64,000 nt of DNA, from NCBI GenBank assembly GCA_035463475.1, contig DATHTE010000072.1:66472-130471 (forward strand), given 5' to 3'. The position numbers and the translations under genes are program-made. The notes under the pieces are model-generated. The model was not told where the DNA came from, did not search any database, and saw only the letters and a list, made by a program, of their open reading frames with translations. The stretch comes from JACPDI01 sp035463475 (GTDB taxonomy: Bacteria > Acidobacteriota > Vicinamibacteria > Vicinamibacterales > 2-12-FULL-66-21). This document shows, piece after piece, positions 42,433-52,146 of this stretch (positions are counted from its first letter, which is position 1; the number at the start of each line of letters is the position of its first letter).

Positions 42433-43176
42433 TTACCTTCTCATGCGCTCGCGCTGCTTTGCCGCGAGCTCGACGAGGCGCCGCAGCTCCTTGAGGGGCT
42501 CCGGGCTGTCGTCCACCTGCAGCCGGGCCACTACGTCGTTGTTGAGCCAAACCCCGCCGTTCTTCTTCACGATCAGCATCGCCGCCGACTGCATCCCGCG
42601 CGTGTCGCCTCCCGCGGCCTGCCCGGCGTCGAGGGCAGCCATCAGGCGGAGCGAGAGGTGGCCGGCCGTCTCCTCGAAAGCCTTCACCATGTTGGCCACC
42701 ACCGCCTCGCCCGCGAGGATGTTGCCCTGAGCTGTACAGAACTTCCCGCTCTTGTGCCCGGCCCAGGTCGAGGCCTTCGGCCCGGTGAACGCCGCATGGT
42801 TTCCCTTCGCGTCCATCACCGCGAACTGGCGCCCCTGCTTGGTCCAGTTGTCCGGGCGGGGATCCGGATCGCTCTCCCACAGGGCCTTGACGATCGCCTC
42901 CGGAGTCATCCCGGCGCGCAGAAGGGCGAGCCCTTTCGGGCCGTAGCTGACGTCCACGATCGCCTGTGTTGCCACTACGCCCACCTCGGCCTCGGCCCAG
43001 AGGACCCCGTTGCCGACGGCGAACACGCGCGACTGCACCGCGCCTCCCACCTCGCCGGTATCGGGATCGAAACCGAGGATCGAGAAGGTCGCCACCCCGG
43101 GATCGCCCGCGCGGGCCCACGATCCCAGCAGCACGAACAGCGCAACGACAGCAACGACACGGCGAACGACGAGCAT
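42433..43176 (-). CDS. DUF1028 Ntn-hydrolase-like protein
   Basis: A 247-aa protein with a signal peptide (MLVVRRVVAVVALFVLLGSWARA). The DUF1028 pattern is clear: ATFSILGFDPDTGEVGGAVQSR, the AVGNGVLWAEAEVGVVATQA segment, YGPKGLALLRAG, and QGNILAGEAVV. Members belong to the Ntn-hydrolase clan and may be self-processed amidohydrolases; the exposed N-terminal residue after signal cleavage, Ala-Thr in VATFS, would be the candidate nucleophile region. The substrate is unknown. It is convergent with the BACON lipoprotein gene and follows the small regulator gene on the minus strand. Confidence 0.85.
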   Translation of the reverse strand: MLVVRRVVAVVALFVLLGSWARAGDPGVATFSILGFDPDTGEVGGAVQSRVFAVGNGVLWAEAEVGVVATQAIVDVSYGPKGLALLRAGMTPEAIVKALWESDPDPRPDNWTKQGRQFAVMDAKGNHAAFTGPKASTWAGHKSGKFCTAQGNILAGEAVVANMVKAFEETAGHLSLRLMAALDAGQAAGGDTRGMQSAAMLIVKKNGGVWLNNDVVARLQVDDSPEPLKELRRLVELAAKQRERMRR

Positions 43177-43210
43177 GCGGACCTCCCTGGCAGAAGAATA
43201 CTCCTGCCTC

Positions 43211-43537
43211 CTATCTTCGGCTTTCGGCCGTCACACGTCGCCGAAGCTCGTAGTCGCGGCCGGCGAGGCGCTCCAGATACTCCCGCAGCTCGCGCGAGGC
43301 GATGTAGCGGGCGTTGAGCGCGTAGAGGCGCGTGCGCCCGAGCAGCCGGCTTGCGACGAGCCCGTCGCGCTCGAGCGAGGCGAGCGCCTTCTGCACGGAG
43401 AAGAGGGGAGCGTCGAGCAACCGCGCGAGCTCCCTCGGGTACGTCTCGGTCATCAGCGCGAGCGCGAGGAGCGCCTTCGTGCGCGCGTGCGAGCCGAACG
43501 GCGAGGACGCAGCGGGATCTCTGACCACGAATGCCAA
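43211..43537 (-). CDS. Small winged-helix (ArsR-like) transcriptional regulator
   Basis: A 108-aa protein. SHARTKALLALALMTETYPRELARLLDAPLFSVQKALASLERDGLV is a winged helix-turn-helix with recognition helix PLFSVQKALASLE, followed by the wing LLGRTRLYALN. The start is a TTG at 43537 and weakly supported; a GTG at 43528 is equally possible. It is divergent from the MutS-like gene, with 47 bases between the chosen starts, so it may regulate it. No metal-binding cysteines are seen. Confidence 0.7.
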   Translation of the reverse strand: MAFVVRDPAASSPFGSHARTKALLALALMTETYPRELARLLDAPLFSVQKALASLERDGLVASRLLGRTRLYALNARYIASRELREYLERLAGRDYELRRRVTAESRR

Positions 43538-43584
43538 TCATTTGACCACTCTTCATGGTCGTTATCAATGCTAAAGTGCTCTCA

Positions 43585-45417
43585 ATGCCCGTCGAAGGGC
43601 TGTATCTCGATCGCGAGCGCGCGTTCCGGGCCTCGGCGACGCGCGCGGAGCGGCGCTCGATCGCGCTGTCGCGGGCGAGGCTGGCAGTGTTCGTCGCCGG
43701 CGTCGTCGCCCTCGCCACCGGTCTCGCGGCGGACGGAGCCATGCGCTGGCCGCTCCTCGTGGCGGCGGCGCTCGCCGCGCTCACCTTCGGCGTCCTCGTC
43801 GTGATCCACAACCGGGTGGACGATCGGCTGCGGCGGCTCCGGGTGCTCGCGGCTCTCAACAGGCAGCAGGGAGCCCGCGTCCGGCGCGACTGGAACGCCG
43901 TGCCCGACGTGGACGCTCCCGGCGCCGCCGAGACCCACCCGTTCGCGCAGGACCTCGACGTCTTCGGCCACGCGTCGCTGATCAAACTGTGTGGCGCGGC
44001 AGCGACGCCGGCCGGGGCCCTGGCGCTCCGCGGCTGGCTCCTCGCGCCAGCCGACGAGGCCGAGATCGCGCGCCGGCAGGAGGCGGTCGCCGAACTGGCC
44101 CCGCTGCTCGACTTCCGGCAGGAGGTGCTGGCGTTCGCCACGCTGGCCGGGCTCGGCCGGGCGGCCACGCACCGGCAGGAGCTCGCGCGTTTCCTGGACT
44201 GGGCGGAAGGCCCGGTCTGGCTGATCTCCAGGCCGTGGCTGGTCTGGCTGGCGCGCGTTCTCGGCGCGGTCACGACAGGGCTCGTCCTGGCCCACGCCAC
44301 CGGCCTCGCGCAGCAGCCGTACTGGCTTCTACCGGTCATGGTGAACGTCGTGCTCTGGTTCGCGCTCGCGCGGCGCATCGAGCACACGTTCAATCGTGCA
44401 TTCGCGCGCAACAGCGCGCCGGGACAGGAAGCCCGGATGTTCGAGGTGGTCTGCGGCCACCAGTTCGGGTCCGCGATGACGAGGTCGCTCGGCGATCGGA
44501 TGAAGGGTGCGGACCGCGCCATGCGCCGCCTGCAGCGCCTGATGGAGCTGGCCGACATCCGCCTGACGACGCTCGTCCACTTCCCTCTGAACGCGGTGAC
44601 GCTGTGGGATTTTCACGTGCTCGACGCGGTCGAGCGCTGGCAGACACGGGAAGGCTCGCAGGTTCGCGACTGGTTCGACGCCTTCGGCCAGGTCGAGGCC
44701 CTCGCCGCGTTTGCGGGTCTTCGTCACGACAATCCGGACTGGGTCCTTCCCCGCTTCGGCGATGACCCGGTGCTGGAGGCGCGCGGGCTCGGCCATCCTC
44801 TGATCGCGCGCGGCGTCCGCGTGCCGAACGACGTCCGGGTCGGCCCTCCAGGCACCTTCCTGTTCGTCACCGGCTCCAACATGTCCGGCAAGAGCACGCT
44901 GCTTCGCGCGATCGGCGTCAACGCCGTGCTCGCGCAGGCAGGCGCGCCGGTCTGCGCCACGTCGATGCGGCTCCCGCGGGTGGCCGTCTATACGAGCATG
45001 CGGGTGCAGGACTCGCTCGAGGAGGGCGTGTCCTATTTCATGGCCGCGCTGAAACGGCTCAAGGCGCTCCTCGACGAAGCCAGGCAATCAGGGGCATCCG
45101 GCGGCGTCCTCCTGTATCTCCTCGACGAGATCCTGCAGGGCACGAACACGGCCGAGCGGCAGATTGCCGTGCGCACGATCCTGGCTCAGCTCCTGGAGAG
45201 CCACGCGATAGGCGCCGTCACTTCCCACGACCTGAACCTGGTGGACGAAGAGCCATTGCAGAGCGCAGCCGTGGCCGTTCACTTCGAGGAGCACCTCGAG
45301 CGGGACACGATGCTGTTCGACTACCGCCTGCGCCCCGGGGTGGCGACCTCCAGGAACGCGTTGAAGCTGATGAAGTTGATCGGCCTCACGGCGCTCGATC
45401 GGTCGGCCGCTCAGTAA
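43585..45417 (+). CDS. Membrane-associated MutS-family ATPase
   Basis: A protein of about 610 aa (620 if started at 43555). The C-terminal part is a MutS domain V ATPase: Walker A GSNMSGKST near residue 440, the TSMRVQDSLEEGVSYFMAALKRL segment, Walker B LYLLDEI and the TSHDLNLV switch. The N-terminal third replaces mismatch-recognition domains by two membrane-helix pairs (about residues 35-80 and 215-270), with a MutS core helical region between. It therefore cannot be the mismatch-repair MutS. Homologues of this form occur in Bacteroidota and Acidobacteria with unknown function; a membrane-bound recombination or DNA-uptake role is speculative. Confidence 0.82.
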   Translation: MPVEGLYLDRERAFRASATRAERRSIALSRARLAVFVAGVVALATGLAADGAMRWPLLVAAALAALTFGVLVVIHNRVDDRLRRLRVLAALNRQQGARVRRDWNAVPDVDAPGAAETHPFAQDLDVFGHASLIKLCGAAATPAGALALRGWLLAPADEAEIARRQEAVAELAPLLDFRQEVLAFATLAGLGRAATHRQELARFLDWAEGPVWLISRPWLVWLARVLGAVTTGLVLAHATGLAQQPYWLLPVMVNVVLWFALARRIEHTFNRAFARNSAPGQEARMFEVVCGHQFGSAMTRSLGDRMKGADRAMRRLQRLMELADIRLTTLVHFPLNAVTLWDFHVLDAVERWQTREGSQVRDWFDAFGQVEALAAFAGLRHDNPDWVLPRFGDDPVLEARGLGHPLIARGVRVPNDVRVGPPGTFLFVTGSNMSGKSTLLRAIGVNAVLAQAGAPVCATSMRLPRVAVYTSMRVQDSLEEGVSYFMAALKRLKALLDEARQSGASGGVLLYLLDEILQGTNTAERQIAVRTILAQLLESHAIGAVTSHDLNLVDEEPLQSAAVAVHFEEHLERDTMLFDYRLRPGVATSRNALKLMKLIGLTALDRSAAQ

Positions 45418-47138
45418 CGCCAGCTCTTGAGGTCTGCGCCCGCCGGGGCGCTCTTCTCGATCCTCTGCACGATTTTCGGCGCGAACATCTGAACGTAACG
45501 CAACCGCGAGATCGCGTTCGGTCGCGTGTGGTCGCCGTTCCAGCAGTGCTCGGCCCGATCCCCGTAGTCGATCTCCCCCTCGAACGGCGGGTTCTTCGTC
45601 GATCGGAGGAACTCCTCCACGAGATACACGGCGTTGTTCAGGTAGTAGTTGTCCATGTCGCCGACGTAAATATTGATCTTCCCCCGCAGCTTCGCGCCGA
45701 GGCCTTTATCCCAGTCGCGGCGCAGAATGTACGAGAGATCGTAGTTCTCGCGCCAGTGACTGGCGACGGCGGAATCGATCACGCCGGTGCGTTTGTCCCA
45801 GATGCGCTTCGGGTATCCATCGCTGCCGACCGGCGAGTACACCGCTTCCCAGATGTCCCACTGCCCGCCCGACCGTCCCTTCGTGCCGAGCACGAGCTCG
45901 AGCCGGTTCATGCGCTCGATCGTGGTGCTGACATGGCCAAGGTAGTTGCGGTGCCCGGGTCGCTCGATGCGTCCCCAAGGCCCCTCGACGTAGTAGGCAT
46001 TCCGATCCTTGTAGATGTCGACGAGGGTGTACGCGCGGAAGTCGATGGGGTCCGGACAGGCCGCGTACGAGCCGTTGTACTCGTCCGGGTACTTGATCTG
46101 TGCGCCGATCGCCTCCCAGCCGCCCGTCGATCCACCGTACATGAACCGCGCCCACGGCTGCCCGATGCCGCGGAACGTCCGCTCAATGTGCGGGATCAGC
46201 TCGTACGTGATCGCGTCGCCGTACGGCCCGAGGTTCTCCGAGTTCACCGCGTACGAGTCGTCGTAGTACGGGTTTGCGTGCTGGATCTCGATCACGAGCA
46301 TCCTCGGAAAGCCCGGCGACGTCCATTCCTTGAACAGCTCGTACGCCTGTTCCTGCTCGATCCGGTTGTAGCAGTCGAGATTGAAGCGGGCGCTGTACTC
46401 GCACTTGAGGTCGGGATCGGGCGGCTGCTCGCGGAAGCCGCTGAACGATGCCGGGAAATGACCGTGGAAGATCGCGAGCGGGTAGCGCGCCTCGGGGTGA
46501 TCCTCGTAGCCGTGCGGCAGCAGCACGAACGCGCCCAGATGCATCGGGCGCCCCCAGAACTTCGTGAGGCGCTCGCTCTGGATCCGCACGTGCTTGATGT
46601 ACCGGGTGTCCGCAGGGGGCTTGACCGGCGGCACCGTCCGATCGAGCGAGATACGGATCGTTCCCCCTTTCGCAGGATCGAGCGCGATCTGCGCGGGTGT
46701 GCTGTACAGGTTGCCCGGTGCGCGGTTCCACTGCTGCCCCTCACCGCGATCCATCGGCAGTTTCACGACGTGCCCGTCCGCGCGGCGGAACGTCTCGTAC
46801 CGGTGCAGCAGCGCCTGCGCGGTGTACGTGCCGGCCTTCACGTCGCGCAAGCTCAGGACGGGAAAGCCGAGCGCGCTGGCATCGACGATCGCCGGCTGCC
46901 CGGGCGCGAGCCCGTCGACATCGATCCCGAAGATCTGCTGCGACCCGGCCCCAGCGCTGATCTGGAAGCGCGGCTCCCCTTCTTTCTCCGTCGAGATCAT
47001 CACGAGCACGCGGCCGTCGAGCGGCGCGCCGCTCACCTCAGCGTCGAACGTCACCGCGAAGCGCAAGGGTTGGGGGGCCTGCGCGAGCGCGCCGGCCGCG
47101 CCCAACGCCACGAGAAACGCACTCATCACGCGACTCAT
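45411..47138 (-). CDS. Secreted esterase-like alpha/beta hydrolase
   Basis: A 575-aa protein with a signal peptide (VMSAFLVALGAAGALA). Residues about 25-180 form beta-rich N-terminal domain(s). The hydrolase part (about 190-560) has the nucleophile elbow MYGGSTGGW and a late AEHCWNGDHTR segment likely to hold the catalytic His, as in the esterase D/PF00756 family that includes feruloyl esterases and enterochelin esterases. It is probably a periplasmic or surface carbohydrate esterase. ATG at 47138 was preferred over GTG at 47141, with GGAGG upstream. The last bases overlap the end of the MutS-like gene. Confidence 0.78.
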   Translation of the reverse strand: MSRVMSAFLVALGAAGALAQAPQPLRFAVTFDAEVSGAPLDGRVLVMISTEKEGEPRFQISAGAGSQQIFGIDVDGLAPGQPAIVDASALGFPVLSLRDVKAGTYTAQALLHRYETFRRADGHVVKLPMDRGEGQQWNRAPGNLYSTPAQIALDPAKGGTIRISLDRTVPPVKPPADTRYIKHVRIQSERLTKFWGRPMHLGAFVLLPHGYEDHPEARYPLAIFHGHFPASFSGFREQPPDPDLKCEYSARFNLDCYNRIEQEQAYELFKEWTSPGFPRMLVIEIQHANPYYDDSYAVNSENLGPYGDAITYELIPHIERTFRGIGQPWARFMYGGSTGGWEAIGAQIKYPDEYNGSYAACPDPIDFRAYTLVDIYKDRNAYYVEGPWGRIERPGHRNYLGHVSTTIERMNRLELVLGTKGRSGGQWDIWEAVYSPVGSDGYPKRIWDKRTGVIDSAVASHWRENYDLSYILRRDWDKGLGAKLRGKINIYVGDMDNYYLNNAVYLVEEFLRSTKNPPFEGEIDYGDRAEHCWNGDHTRPNAISRLRYVQMFAPKIVQRIEKSAPAGADLKSWRY

Positions 47139-47175
47139 CACCGCCTCCGGCGACAGAGCGTAGCAGAGTCGGGCC

Positions 47176-47219
47176 CAGGGTTCAGGGTTCAGGGTTTAGA
47201 GGGTCCAGGGTTCAGGGTT
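47176..47219. repeat. CAGGGTT tandem repeat
   Basis: Three consecutive CAGGGTT units (47176-47196) and two more (47206-47219), interrupted by TAGAGGGTC. The repeat fills the gap between the esterase and the next ADOP gene. No coding function. Confidence 0.7.
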
Positions 47220-47296
47220 CCGGGGAGTTCAATCCGATATCCGCCGGCAGCTAACTGGGGTTCTCCCGTTCCGTCCAAGTAGTCCGGAGGTGCGTC

Positions 47297-49681
47297 GTGT
47301 CTCATGACGTCCGGATGGCGATCCGTTCGCTGCTGCGGCGGCCCGGGTTTACGGCAGTCGCGGTCCTGACGCTCGCGCTGGCGGCGGGCGCGAACACTGC
47401 CGTGCTGGCGGTCGTTTATGGAGTCCTCCTGAAGCCGCTGCCGTTTGCCGACCCGGACCGGCTGGTCGCCGTCTGGCCGCAGCGCTTCCAGTCGAACGCC
47501 GACCTGGTGTACCTGCGGGAGCACGCGCCGATGTTTGGCGCGCTTGCCACCATCGCCCCCGGCTGGACCATGGCGCTGACCGGTGCGGGCGAGCCGGCCA
47601 AGATTACGGTGGCGCGTGTGTCCGGCAACCTGTTCGGGACCCTCGGCGTCTCGCCCGTCATCGGCCGCACCTTCACGGATCGGGATGCGCGGAGGGGCGC
47701 CGACACTGTCGTTCTGCTCAGCTACACGTTGTGGGTGCAGCGCTTCGGGAAGGATCCGGCGGTCGTCGGGCGCGTCGTGCGGCTGGAGGGACTGCCCTTC
47801 GAGGTGCTGGGCGTCATGCCGCCCGCCTTCGAGGTGTTCGGGTTGCGAAGCGACGCGTACACGCCATTCGCACTCGACCCAGCGGCGTGGTACCACCAGC
47901 TCTCCTTCTCACTGTTCGTGGCGCGGCTGGCGCCCGAAGTCACTCTTGCACGCGCGGAGGGGGACTATCGCTCCCTGATCCCGCAGCTGCGGCGGCACCG
48001 CAACTACCCGGACGACTACGGGCGCACGGCCGCGCTGCAGGACCTGCGATCGGCCACTGTTGGCGACGTCAGCTCGTCGCTCGTTCTCGTGGGGGCGGCG
48101 GTCGGGCTGATCATGCTGATTGCGGGAGCGAACGTCGGCACCCTGCTGTTGATCCGGGCCGCCGGCCGAAGCCGCGAGATGGCGGTGCGGGCGGCGGTCG
48201 GCGCCTCACGTGCGAGGATCGCCCGCGAGCTGCTCGCCGAGAGCGTCCTCGTGGCGGTCGCCGGCGGGATCGCGGGCCTCGCCCTCGCGCGCGCGGCGCT
48301 GCCGGCGCTCGTGGCGCTGCTGCCCGCGAACACGCCGCGGGTTGGCGAGATCGCCATAGACCGGCTCGTGACGTCAGGCATGCTCGGGGCCGCCGTCCTG
48401 ATGGGCATCGCGTTCGGCGTCGCCCCTGCACTCGGTGCGGGCCGCGTCAGGACCGGTCCGTTGTTTCGGTCGGGGATGGCGAGCGAGTCGCGGCACAACA
48501 AGCGCACGCGCGCGGCGCTGGTGTCCGCGGAGATCGCGCTCGCCCTCGTGTTGACGATTGGCGCGGGCCTGATGGTGCAGACCCTTCTCCGCCTCCAGCA
48601 CGTCGATCCCGGCTTCGACGTGGATCGCGTGCTGACGCTGCACCTGCAGCCGACCTACGTCGGCATCAAGCAGTCGCGCTCCACGTCCGCCTACTACGAC
48701 CTCGTGCTCGAGCGCCTGCGGGCACTCCCGGGCGTCAGCGCGGCTGGCGCGATCCAGCACCTGCCGTTCAGCGGCTATTCGTGGACCGCGGCGCTCGACA
48801 TCCAGGGTCTCGAGGTGCCGGCGGGAACGTCGCGCCCTACCGCGGGCCTCCGGATCGCCACGCCCGGGTACTTCAGGTCGATCGGCCAGCCGCTCGTCGC
48901 CGGCCGCGACTTCGTGCCGCAGGATGCCGCGCGACTGGACGCCGTGATCGTCAACCAGGCGCTCGCGAAGAAGCACTTTGGATCGACCGGCGCGGCGGTC
49001 GGCGGGCGGCTGCGAATTCGCGGCGGCGGCATTCAGTCCGCGTGGATGACGGTCGTCGGTGTTGTCGGAGACGTCAGGCACGATGCGCTCACGACCGACC
49101 CCGCCCCCGAGATCTACACCTCCATCACGCAGACCTCCATCAACGCGATGATGGTCGCCATTCGCACCCCCGGCGACCCGCTCGCGCTCGTCCCCGCCGT
49201 TCGAGAGGCGATCCGATCCGTCGATCGCCAGGTTCCGATCTCCGACGTCCAGACGATGAGGGCGAAGGTCGGGACGAGCCTGGGGCGGCCACGGCTGATG
49301 ATGGTACTCCTCACGGGGTCTGCTGCGCTGGGGCTGTTGCTCGCCGTGGTCGGGGTCTACGGCGTGGTGGCGTACTCGGTGACCCGGCGCCGTCGCGAGA
49401 TCGGCATCATGCTGGCGCTGGGCGCGGGACGCGGACGTATCATGGCGGCGGTCGCGGCGGAAGCGCTCGCGTGCGCCGCCGCCGGCCTGGCGGTTGGTAT
49501 TCCGTCGGCGCTGGCGGCGAGCGGTCTGATGCGCGCGGTCGTGTACGGCGTGTCCCCCACGGATCCGCGGACCTACGCTGCGCTCGCGCTGGCGACCGTG
49601 GCGGTCGTTGCCGGCGCGTGCACGCTGCCGGCGCTGCGGGCAATCCGCGTCGATCCGGCCGGCGCGCTTCGGAGCGAGTAG
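47297..49681 (+). CDS. ADOP-type ABC permease (MacB/FtsX family)
   Basis: A 794-aa duplicated MacB-type permease (MSHDVRMAIRSLLRRPGFTAV start; IAGANVGTLLLIRAAGRSREMAVRAAV in the first FtsX block; end LPALRAIRVDPAGALRSE). It is followed after 50 bases by another ADOP gene on the same strand, so the two may be co-transcribed and could form a heteromeric complex. ATPase partner not in the window. Start at the GTG/ATG pair near 47297 follows a GGAGG. Confidence 0.84.
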   Translation: MSHDVRMAIRSLLRRPGFTAVAVLTLALAAGANTAVLAVVYGVLLKPLPFADPDRLVAVWPQRFQSNADLVYLREHAPMFGALATIAPGWTMALTGAGEPAKITVARVSGNLFGTLGVSPVIGRTFTDRDARRGADTVVLLSYTLWVQRFGKDPAVVGRVVRLEGLPFEVLGVMPPAFEVFGLRSDAYTPFALDPAAWYHQLSFSLFVARLAPEVTLARAEGDYRSLIPQLRRHRNYPDDYGRTAALQDLRSATVGDVSSSLVLVGAAVGLIMLIAGANVGTLLLIRAAGRSREMAVRAAVGASRARIARELLAESVLVAVAGGIAGLALARAALPALVALLPANTPRVGEIAIDRLVTSGMLGAAVLMGIAFGVAPALGAGRVRTGPLFRSGMASESRHNKRTRAALVSAEIALALVLTIGAGLMVQTLLRLQHVDPGFDVDRVLTLHLQPTYVGIKQSRSTSAYYDLVLERLRALPGVSAAGAIQHLPFSGYSWTAALDIQGLEVPAGTSRPTAGLRIATPGYFRSIGQPLVAGRDFVPQDAARLDAVIVNQALAKKHFGSTGAAVGGRLRIRGGGIQSAWMTVVGVVGDVRHDALTTDPAPEIYTSITQTSINAMMVAIRTPGDPLALVPAVREAIRSVDRQVPISDVQTMRAKVGTSLGRPRLMMVLLTGSAALGLLLAVVGVYGVVAYSVTRRRREIGIMLALGAGRGRIMAAVAAEALACAAAGLAVGIPSALAASGLMRAVVYGVSPTDPRTYAALALATVAVVAGACTLPALRAIRVDPAGALRSE

Positions 49682-49731
49682 TTGCAGGTTGCCGGCACTG
49701 CCGCCGGCAAGTCCTCGGAAAGGAGCGGGGC

Positions 49732-52146
49732 TTGATCATCCACGAGTTCGCGCAGGACCTCAGAATCAGCCTTCGCGGCCTGCTGCGCGCGCCAGTGCTG
49801 GCGGCGACGATCGTGGCAACGGTGGGACTCGGCATCGGCTCGACCACCGCGATCTTCAGCGCAGTCCATGCGGGGTTGCTGCGGCCCCTCCCGTATCCGG
49901 ACGCGGGGCGGCTCGTGCGCATCTACACCGACGCGCCGCCGAACGTCTTCCGGTTCTCGGTCGCCGATTACCTGGCGCTCGACCAGCAGCAGACCCACTT
50001 CGATCGGATCGCCGCGTTCACCGATCGCGCGATGGCGTTCAGCGACGGCGATGTGGCCGAGCGGCTCCGGGGCAGAGAAGTGACGTGGACGTACTTCGGG
50101 CTGCTCGGACTGAAGCCGCGGATGGGTCGCGACTTCACAGAGCACGATGGCCGGCCGGGCAGCACCCCGGCCGTGATCGTGAGCCACGGCTTCTGGCAGC
50201 GCCGCCTCGGAGGTGCCGCGAGCGTCATCGGACGGCCGATCCGGCTCGATGGCAGGGAGCACGCGCTCGTCGGCGTCCTTCCCGCAGCCGTGGGACCGCT
50301 CGAACAGGCGCGGGAGTTCTTCGTCGTCGCGCAATGGGAGCCGCCACGGCGCAAGGGCCCGTTCCTGTATACGACGCTCGGCCGTCTCCGGGAGGGCGCG
50401 GACCGGTCCCGCGCGGCCGGCGAGCTGCGCGCGATCAACCGCCGCATGTTCCCGCTCTGGCGCGCGTCCTATCAGGACGAAAAGGCGACGTGGAGCATGA
50501 TGGACTTGCAGGCCGCCATCATCGGCGACGTCTGGACGATGGCCGGGCTCGCGCTCGCTGCCGTGGGTCTCGTGTGGTTGATTGCCTGCGCGAACGCGTC
50601 GAGCCTGCTCGTGACACGGGCGGCCAGCCGGCGTCCGGAGTTGGCCCTTCGCGCCGCGCTGGGCGCGTCGCGAGCGCGGGTCGTGGGTTGCCTGCTGACG
50701 GAGAGCGGGATGCTCGCGGTCGGCGCCGCGGTTGTCGGCGCGGCGATTGCGTGGGCCGGCACGACCGTGATGCGGGAGTTCGGGGCCGGTTACTTTCCAC
50801 GCACCGCCGAGATCGCGCTCGATGGAGCCGTCCTGTGGCTGCTCGTCGCGCTCACCGCGTGCAGCGGTCTCCTGTTCGGTCTGATCCCGGCGTTGCATGG
50901 CACCGCACACCACCTCGACGAATCACTGCGGTCCAGCGGGCGCACGGCGACGGCCACGGTGGCGGTCCGGCGCATGCGGCGGGTACTCGTTGGAAGTCAG
51001 TTCGCCATCGCCACACCACTTCTGATTGTCGCCGCCCTCCTCACGGCGAGCCTCAGCGCGCTCGGCCGCGTGGACCTGGGGTTCGACAGCAGGAACCTCC
51101 TGACCGGATCTGTTTCGCTGCCTGCGCAAACGTACCCGGAAGAGTCGCGCGTGGCGTCCTTCTGGGATGAACTCGAGCGCCGCATCGAGCGGCTGCCGGG
51201 CGTCGCGGCCGTTGCGTTCGCGGACGGTCGTCCACCAGACGACGTAGGCAACTTCAACAACTTCAATCTCGAGGACTTCCCGACCCCACCGGGTCAATCC
51301 CAACCCGTGGCGCCGTGGGTGGCCGTCACGCCTGAGTACTTCAAGCTTCTCGGCCTCAGACTTCTCGAGGGCCGTCTGCTCGACGATCGCGACGTTCGCG
51401 AGGAGAACGTCGAGACCGTGGTCGTGGATCGCGCGTGGGCGCAGCGGTTCTTTCCGAAGGGGAGCGCGGTGGGCAAGCGCTTCCGCGAAGGCGGCTGCAC
51501 GGCATGCCCGTGGACCGCCGTCGTCGGGATCGTCAGCGAAGTGAAGTACGCGGGATTGAACCGTCCGGATGAAGGCACCGTCTATTGGCCCATGCCCCTG
51601 GCGTCGCGCACGCGGTATCTCGTGGTGCGGACTCGCATCAGCCCGGAAGGTGTCCTCCCCGCGGTTCGGCAGGCGATCCGCGACCTCGATCCGGGACTGC
51701 CCTTTTCGAGCGTGGCCACCGTTGACGATCTCGTGGAACGATCGCTGGAGCGGCCGCGGTCGCTCACCCTCCTCGTCGGCGCGTTTGCGGGCGTCGCCCT
51801 GCTCCTCTCGATCGTGGGCATCTACGGCGTGATGGCCTTCCACGTGCAGCAGCGCTCCAAGGACATCGGCGTGCGCCTGGCGCTCGGCGGCAGCCCGCGA
51901 CAGGTCCTGACGCTGGTCGTGGCCCAGGGCATGCGCGTGGTCGCGATCGGAATCGGCGTGGGCCTGCTCGCGGCGGCGTTCGGCGCGCCGCTGGTGTCAT
52001 CGCTCCTGTTCGGTGTGAGCGCCGGAGATGCCGTCACGTTCGCCGCGGTGGGCATCCTGCTGATGGTGATCGCGACCCTGGCTTGCGCGGTGCCGGCCAG
52101 GCGGATCGTCGGTCTGCCCCTCGGGGCGATTCTTCGAGGTGAGTAG
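49732..52146 (+). CDS. ADOP-type ABC permease (MacB/FtsX family), TTG start
   Basis: An 804-aa permease whose frame is open for another 667 codons upstream. The real start is the TTG at 49732: AGGAG lies six bases before it, and only from there does the family sequence begin (MIIHEFAQDLRISLRGLLRAP). Both MacB halves are present, with ACANASSLLVTRAASRRPELALRAA in the first FtsX block and VPARRIVGLPLGAILRGE at the end. Unlike its neighbour it carries CTACPWT in the second periplasmic domain. Its stop overlaps the GTG of the phosphatase gene, which suggests coupling. Confidence 0.82.
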   Translation: MIIHEFAQDLRISLRGLLRAPVLAATIVATVGLGIGSTTAIFSAVHAGLLRPLPYPDAGRLVRIYTDAPPNVFRFSVADYLALDQQQTHFDRIAAFTDRAMAFSDGDVAERLRGREVTWTYFGLLGLKPRMGRDFTEHDGRPGSTPAVIVSHGFWQRRLGGAASVIGRPIRLDGREHALVGVLPAAVGPLEQAREFFVVAQWEPPRRKGPFLYTTLGRLREGADRSRAAGELRAINRRMFPLWRASYQDEKATWSMMDLQAAIIGDVWTMAGLALAAVGLVWLIACANASSLLVTRAASRRPELALRAALGASRARVVGCLLTESGMLAVGAAVVGAAIAWAGTTVMREFGAGYFPRTAEIALDGAVLWLLVALTACSGLLFGLIPALHGTAHHLDESLRSSGRTATATVAVRRMRRVLVGSQFAIATPLLIVAALLTASLSALGRVDLGFDSRNLLTGSVSLPAQTYPEESRVASFWDELERRIERLPGVAAVAFADGRPPDDVGNFNNFNLEDFPTPPGQSQPVAPWVAVTPEYFKLLGLRLLEGRLLDDRDVREENVETVVVDRAWAQRFFPKGSAVGKRFREGGCTACPWTAVVGIVSEVKYAGLNRPDEGTVYWPMPLASRTRYLVVRTRISPEGVLPAVRQAIRDLDPGLPFSSVATVDDLVERSLERPRSLTLLVGAFAGVALLLSIVGIYGVMAFHVQQRSKDIGVRLALGGSPRQVLTLVVAQGMRVVAIGIGVGLLAAAFGAPLVSSLLFGVSAGDAVTFAAVGILLMVIATLACAVPARRIVGLPLGAILRGE

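Noticed and set aside
47176..47219. Telomere-like GGGTTCA repeat
   Set aside because: Only five short units inside a chromosomal gap; a simple tandem repeat, not a replicon end.
47731..49731. A 1471-codon open frame ending at 52146
   Set aside because: Its first 667 codons are an out-of-frame reading of the ADOP gene at 47297-49681 and are extremely Arg- and Ala-rich. Only the part from the TTG at 49732 has family sequence and a ribosome binding site.
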